From Massilia timonae CCUG 45783 (GTDB lineage: Bacteria > Pseudomonadota > Gammaproteobacteria > Burkholderiales > Burkholderiaceae_D): 64,000 nt of DNA. The notes beneath the pieces were generated by a model. The model was given only the letters and a program-made list of their open reading frames with translations, had not been told where the DNA came from and ran no database searches. Each line of letters starts with the position of its first letter. The first letter of the stretch is position 1. Shown here one piece after another: positions 60,198 through 64,000 of the stretch. Both the position numbers and the translations under genes were made by a program. The stretch is from NCBI RefSeq assembly GCF_000315425.1, contig NZ_JH992922.1, forward strand, positions 68,376 through 132,375. The letters run 5' to 3'.

Positions 60198-61538
60198 CTA
60201 CCGCGAGGACGAACTGAACGTGACGACCGCCTTCAATCCACCCAGACGCGTCGATGCGTCCAGCATCAGCGTCGCCCCGTGGCGCTCGGCGATCGCCTTG
60301 ATGATGGCCAGGCCCAGGCCGCTGCCGGCGGCATCGCTGCCGGCCACGCGGTAGAAGCGGTCGAACACGCGCTCGCGTTCCTCCGGCGGGATGCCCGGCC
60401 CGCTGTCCTCGACCTGCACCACGATCTTTTGCCCATCGTGCTGGACCGAGATGTCGACCGTGCCGTCGCCCGGCGTGTACTTGACCGCATTGTCCACCAG
60501 GTTGCGCAGCAGGATCTGCAGCGCGTCGGGCTGGCCAAGGACGGTGGCCGGATCGGCCTGCTGCACGCCCAGGTCGACGCCCTTGGCGGCGGCCACGCCG
60601 GCCAGGTCGGCCACGGTGCGGCGCGCCAGGTCGGCCAGGTCGACCGGGCGCGCGACCGCACCCTCGGCCGCCGTCGCCTCTTGCCGCGCCAGCACCAGCA
60701 GCTGCTCGACCAGGCGCGTGGCGCGGTCGATGCCGGCGGTCAGGCGCGCCACCGCGACGCGGCGCGCTTCCGGGTTGTCGGCGCGGTCCAGGCTCTGCGC
60801 CTGCAGGCGCAGAGCGGCCAGCGGCGTGCGCAGTTCGTGCGCGGCGTCGGCCACGAAATGCTGTTGGGCCTCGAAGGCGGTCTTGACGCGGCCGAACAGC
60901 AGGTTCAGCTCCTGCACCAGCGGGCGCACCTCGTCGGGCAAGCCGTTGTCGGACACCGGCGACAGGTCGTCGGCCTGGCGCGCGGCCACCTGCGAGCGCA
61001 CCCGCGCCACCGGCTGCAGCGAGCCGCTCACGACCCACCACACCACCAGCATCAGGATCGGCATCATCACCGCGATCGGGCCCAGGGTGCGCAGGGCCAG
61101 ATTGCCGGCCATGTTGCGACGCACGGCCAGGTCTTGCGCGACCTGCACGGTCTGGTTCGAGGTCTGGATCGAGAACACGCGGTAGGTGGTGCCGTTGGCG
61201 CGCACATTCGAAAAGCCCAGCACCGCGCGCTGCGGCAGGCGCGCGCGAGAGACGCTGTGGAACATCTGCACGCCGTCGGGAGACCACATCTGCACCACCA
61301 TGTCGTCGTTGCCGCTGGCGCTGCTCTCGGCTTCCATGCGCGCGCGCGCCTCGTCGTTCGACAGCGGCGTGCCGGAGCGCAGCGACAACGCCATCTGCTG
61401 CATGTGGTAGTCGAAGATCTGGTCGGCGTCGTGCAGCGCGGTGCGGTAGGCGATCGTCGCCTGCGCCACCGCCGCCAGGGTAATCGCCGCGAGCAGGAAC
61501 CAGAGCAGGCGCCCGCGCAGCGAGTGCGTCATTTTCAT
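60198..61538 (-). CDS. Sensor histidine kinase (QseC/TctE-like)
   Basis: The 446-residue kinase has two membrane helices flanking a periplasmic domain of about 130 residues, a HAMP segment, the HisKA box ADAAHELRTPLAALR with the phosphorylated His, and an HATPase domain (NLVDNAVKYTP, VEDSGPGIPPEE, GSGLGLAIIKAI). It overlaps the regulator gene by 4 bases and forms a two-component pair with it. Confidence 0.93.
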   Translation of the reverse strand: MKMTHSLRGRLLWFLLAAITLAAVAQATIAYRTALHDADQIFDYHMQQMALSLRSGTPLSNDEARARMEAESSASGNDDMVVQMWSPDGVQMFHSVSRARLPQRAVLGFSNVRANGTTYRVFSIQTSNQTVQVAQDLAVRRNMAGNLALRTLGPIAVMMPILMLVVWWVVSGSLQPVARVRSQVAARQADDLSPVSDNGLPDEVRPLVQELNLLFGRVKTAFEAQQHFVADAAHELRTPLAALRLQAQSLDRADNPEARRVAVARLTAGIDRATRLVEQLLVLARQEATAAEGAVARPVDLADLARRTVADLAGVAAAKGVDLGVQQADPATVLGQPDALQILLRNLVDNAVKYTPGDGTVDISVQHDGQKIVVQVEDSGPGIPPEERERVFDRFYRVAGSDAAGSGLGLAIIKAIAERHGATLMLDASTRLGGLKAVVTFSSSSR

Positions 61539-62197
61539 GCCTTGGGCACCATGTAGCCGACGCCGCGCACGTTCTGGATCAGGTCACTGCCCAGTTTCTT
61601 GCGCAGGCCGTGGATATACACTTCGACCGCGTTGCTGGAGACTTCGTCGCGCCAGCTGTACAACTTCTCTTCCAGCTGCGCGCGCGACAGCACCGCGCCG
61701 GGCCGGGCCACCAGCGCCTCGAGCACCGCCCATTCGCGCGCCGACAGCGACACCTGCGTGCCATCGACCAGCACTTCTCGGGTGGCCGGATTGATGCTGA
61801 TGTTGCGGTATTCGAAGATCGGCTCGGCGCGGCCGGCGGCGCGGCGCAGCAGCGCGCGGATGCGCGCCAGCAGCTCGTCGAGGTCGTAGGGCTTGAGGAC
61901 GTAATCGTCGGCGCCGGCGTCGAGGCCGGCGATGCGCTGCTGGACCGAGTCGCGCGCGGTGGCGACCAGCACCGGGGTGCGGTCCTTGCGCGTGCGCATC
62001 GAGCGCAGCACTTCGAGGCCGTCCTTGCGCGGCAGCCCCAGGTCGAGCAGCACCAGGTCGTAGTTCTGGTTCTGCAGCAGGGCCGTGTCGGCCATCTCGC
62101 CGTCCTTGACCCAGTCGACGGCGTAGTGCTCGGCCCTGAGCAGGTCGAGCACCACTTCGCCGATCATCGTATCGTCTTCCACCAGCAGTAGCCGCAT
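61535..62197 (-). CDS. OmpR-family response regulator
   Basis: The 220-residue regulator has a receiver domain (acidic LVEDD, phospho-acceptor Asp in LVLLDLGLPRKDG, Lys in VLKPYDLDEL) and a winged-helix output (SAREWAVLEAL, SNAVEVYIHGLRKKL). It resembles QseB/TctD-type proteins. It sits 42 bases after the protease gene, so protease, regulator and kinase may be one operon. Confidence 0.94.
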   Translation of the reverse strand: MRLLLVEDDTMIGEVVLDLLRAEHYAVDWVKDGEMADTALLQNQNYDLVLLDLGLPRKDGLEVLRSMRTRKDRTPVLVATARDSVQQRIAGLDAGADDYVLKPYDLDELLARIRALLRRAAGRAEPIFEYRNISINPATREVLVDGTQVSLSAREWAVLEALVARPGAVLSRAQLEEKLYSWRDEVSSNAVEVYIHGLRKKLGSDLIQNVRGVGYMVPKA

Positions 62198-62239
62198 GTG
62201 TTTCCCTAATATGAAGCCCGTGCGGGTCGAGGACGCTTT

Positions 62240-63775
62240 TTAGCCGATCCGCACCGGAATGAAGATTTTGTCACCACCGCGCTGGATCAGCAAGGCCACC
62301 GACTTGCTGGCCTTGGACACCATGTCGCGCACCTGCTCGACCGAATTGACCTGACGGCCGTTGACCGAGATGAGCACGTCGCCCGGCTCGATGCCGGCCA
62401 TCATGGCGGCGCCGGAGGCGTCCTCGATCACCAGGCCCGACGGGATGCCGCTCTGGCGGCGCTCGACCGGGGCCAACGGCCGCAGGGTCAGGCCCAGCTT
62501 GGCGCTGTTGTCGGCCACCTCGGCCAGTTCCTGTTCACGACGCGGCTTGTCGGCGGCATTGCCCAGGGTCGCATCGATACGCACCAGTTTACCTTCGCGC
62601 CAGACATCGAGCGCCACCTTGTCGCCTGGCTTGGCCAGGGTCAGCATGGCCGGCAGCTCGATCGACGAGACGATGTTCTTGCCGTTGGCACGGCGGATCA
62701 CGTCGCCCGACTTCAGGCCAGCGCGTTCGGCCGGGCCGCCGCGTTCGACGCTGAAGACCAGGGCGCCTTCGACCGTCTCGAGCTTGAACGAGTCTGCGAA
62801 GGCCTGGCTGACCTCCTGCACGCCCACGCCCAGCTTGGCATGTTGCACCTTGCCGGTGGCGACGATCTGGTCCTTGATGCGCACCGCGAGGTCGATCGGG
62901 ATCGAGAACGACAGGCCCTGGTAGCCGCCGGTCATGCTGTAGATCTGCGAGTTGATGCCGACGACTTCGCCGCGGGTATTGAACAGCGGGCCGCCCGAGT
63001 TGCCGGGGTTGACGGCGACGTCGGTCTGGATGAACGGCACGTTGGAATCGCCCTGGATCGAACGGCCGGTGGCGCTGACCACGCCGGCGGTGACGGTGCT
63101 TTCCAGGCCGAACGGCGAACCGATGGCCAGCACCCATTCGCCCACCAGCAGCGACTGCGATTTGCCGATCGGCGCCACGGGCAGGCCCTTGGCGTCGATT
63201 TTCAGCACGGCCACGTCGGTGCGCGGGTCGGAGCCCAGGACCTTGGCGCGGAATTCGCGGCGGTCCTGCAGCTTGACGGTCACTTCGTCGGCGCCTTGCA
63301 CGACGTGGGCGTTGGTGAGGATGACGCCGTCCGGGCTTACGATGAAGCCCGATCCGGCGCCGAAAACGGGAGTCCCACGATCGCCGCCGCGTTCACCGCG
63401 TGGATCCTGGAACTGTCGGAAAAATTCATAGAACGGATGGCTCGGGTCGAGGTTCGGCAAGCCGCCGCGGTTGGCGGTCTTGGTGCCGCCGACGACGCGG
63501 ATGTTGACCACCGCCTTGCCCTGCTGGGCGGCGATGCGGGTAAAGTCTGGCAGGGCCACGGTCGACGCTGGAGCGCCCGCGGCGGCGGCCGGCGCAGGTG
63601 ATGGGGCCGGCGCGGCAGCTGCAACGGCAGGCGCGCTTTCGGCCGCGGCACTGGCGACGGCATTATTGTGATTGACAGCGATGGCACCGACCGCGCCACC
63701 GATGACGCCCGCGGCACCCAGGGCCAGCATGAGGCGTTTGGCAGTGATGGCAGTAACGGCACTTGGGTTCGACAT
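62240..63775 (-). CDS. DegP/MucD-type periplasmic serine protease
   Basis: The 511-residue protease has an N-terminal membrane or signal segment (RLMLALGAAGVIGGAVGAIAV), an Ala/Pro-rich linker, the trypsin-like domain with His in LTNAHVV, Asp in RTDVAVLKID and Ser in GNSGGPL, and two PDZ domains. It handles misfolded envelope proteins. The ATG at 63775 has AGGAG eight bases upstream. It heads a possible stress operon with the two-component genes. Confidence 0.93.
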   Translation of the reverse strand: MSNPSAVTAITAKRLMLALGAAGVIGGAVGAIAVNHNNAVASAAAESAPAVAAAAPAPSPAPAAAAGAPASTVALPDFTRIAAQQGKAVVNIRVVGGTKTANRGGLPNLDPSHPFYEFFRQFQDPRGERGGDRGTPVFGAGSGFIVSPDGVILTNAHVVQGADEVTVKLQDRREFRAKVLGSDPRTDVAVLKIDAKGLPVAPIGKSQSLLVGEWVLAIGSPFGLESTVTAGVVSATGRSIQGDSNVPFIQTDVAVNPGNSGGPLFNTRGEVVGINSQIYSMTGGYQGLSFSIPIDLAVRIKDQIVATGKVQHAKLGVGVQEVSQAFADSFKLETVEGALVFSVERGGPAERAGLKSGDVIRRANGKNIVSSIELPAMLTLAKPGDKVALDVWREGKLVRIDATLGNAADKPRREQELAEVADNSAKLGLTLRPLAPVERRQSGIPSGLVIEDASGAAMMAGIEPGDVLISVNGRQVNSVEQVRDMVSKASKSVALLIQRGGDKIFIPVRIG

Positions 63776-63925
63776 GGTGTGTGCTCCTGGTGAAAATGTG
63801 TTGAATCGATGTTGAGCATCGATGGACGTATCTTCGCGCAACCGCCTTAGATCATGCTTAAGTTGACAAGGCGTGGGGCTTAGGCGCGCCTTAAGGATCA
63901 GCGAACGCGGGCGGCCCGGACGTAC

Positions 63926-63957
63926 GAAGGGCGCCCCGACTGCGAGCGCCCTTCTTT
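63926..63957 (+). terminator. Hairpin near the right edge
   Basis: GAAGGGCGC and GCGCCCTTC arms with an 11-base loop, followed by TTTC on the plus strand. It may close either a minus-strand gene entering from the right or a plus-strand transcript. Confidence 0.55.
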
Positions 63958-63964
63958 CAAACGA

Positions 63965-64000
63965 CTACCGGGCCGTTACCGTTGCTGGCATTGCCAAGCC
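63965..64000 (-). CDS. Possible C-terminal end of a gene (partial)
   Basis: A minus-strand frame open to the window edge ends with TAG at 63965-63967 (visible residues GLAMPATVTAR). The hairpin at 63926-63957 lies just after it, which fits a gene end. With 11 residues nothing more can be said. Confidence 0.25.
   Translation of the reverse strand, partial: GLAMPATVTAR

Overview
The window is high-GC chromosomal DNA from a Gram-negative bacterium, most likely a betaproteobacterium of the Burkholderiales (Oxalobacteraceae, Massilia-like). This is inferred from the dapA-bamC and pyrG-kdsA-eno-ftsB gene orders, the protein sequences and the codon use, not from a database search. It is mostly ordinary core genome with several accessory islands. 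No rRNA, tRNA, CRISPR array, insertion sequence or prophage was found.

Layout. 1-6.9 kb: the end of an Ala-rich gene, a convergent terminator pair, then a long minus-strand run (htpX, a YciO-type protein, an M50 protease, a methyltransferase, dapA, bamC) and a ribbon-helix-helix regulator coupled to a PHA depolymerase-type esterase. 7.2-9.6 kb: a compact two-gene unit of a 152-residue candidate RiPP precursor and a B12-type radical SAM maturase. 9.7-21.4 kb: a PHP phosphoesterase, a divergent LysR/nitronate monooxygenase pair, two lipoproteins (one FlgO-like), a MacA/MacB-like three-gene ABC exporter, an alpha/beta hydrolase, a gamma carbonic anhydrase and hslO. 21.6-23.5 kb: an AbiE-type toxin-antitoxin pair whose toxin looks truncated, then dps. 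23.6-28.2 kb: an orphan HigA-like gene, ftsB, eno, kdsA, pyrG. 28.5-44.2 kb: two chemoreceptors flank a carbohydrate and cyanate region. 44.2-54.3 kb: a LexA-boxed error-prone polymerase gene without imuA/imuB, then an island with divergent sigma-54-type promoters. 54.5-64 kb: a PhzF-like isomerase, a TonB receptor, a possible primase-like protein, a LivK-type binding protein, a two-component system and a DegP/MucD protease.

How the genes fit together. A GPH-family transporter and a 789-residue GH94 phosphorylase (31.1-34.8 kb) share an almost identical operator (15 of 16 bases) with gluconokinase (36.9-37.4 kb). A GntR-like LacI-family repressor lies at 41.4-42.4 kb. The simplest reading is uptake of cellobionic acid, phosphorolysis to glucose-1-phosphate and gluconate, and phosphorylation of the gluconate. 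A secreted GH16/CBM56 beta-1,3-glucanase sits in the same neighbourhood with its own promoter and operator. The cyanate ABC transporter and cyanase (37.7-41.3 kb) form a complete import-and-detoxify operon.

The two most unusual units are the RiPP-like pair and the sigma-54 island. In the latter, a transmembrane Ser/Thr kinase with TPRs and a large four-repeat protein are divergently transcribed from a 318-bp region with a consensus -24/-12 promoter on one strand and a near-consensus one on the other. A sigma-54 activator with an FHA-like N-terminus is encoded just beyond the kinase.
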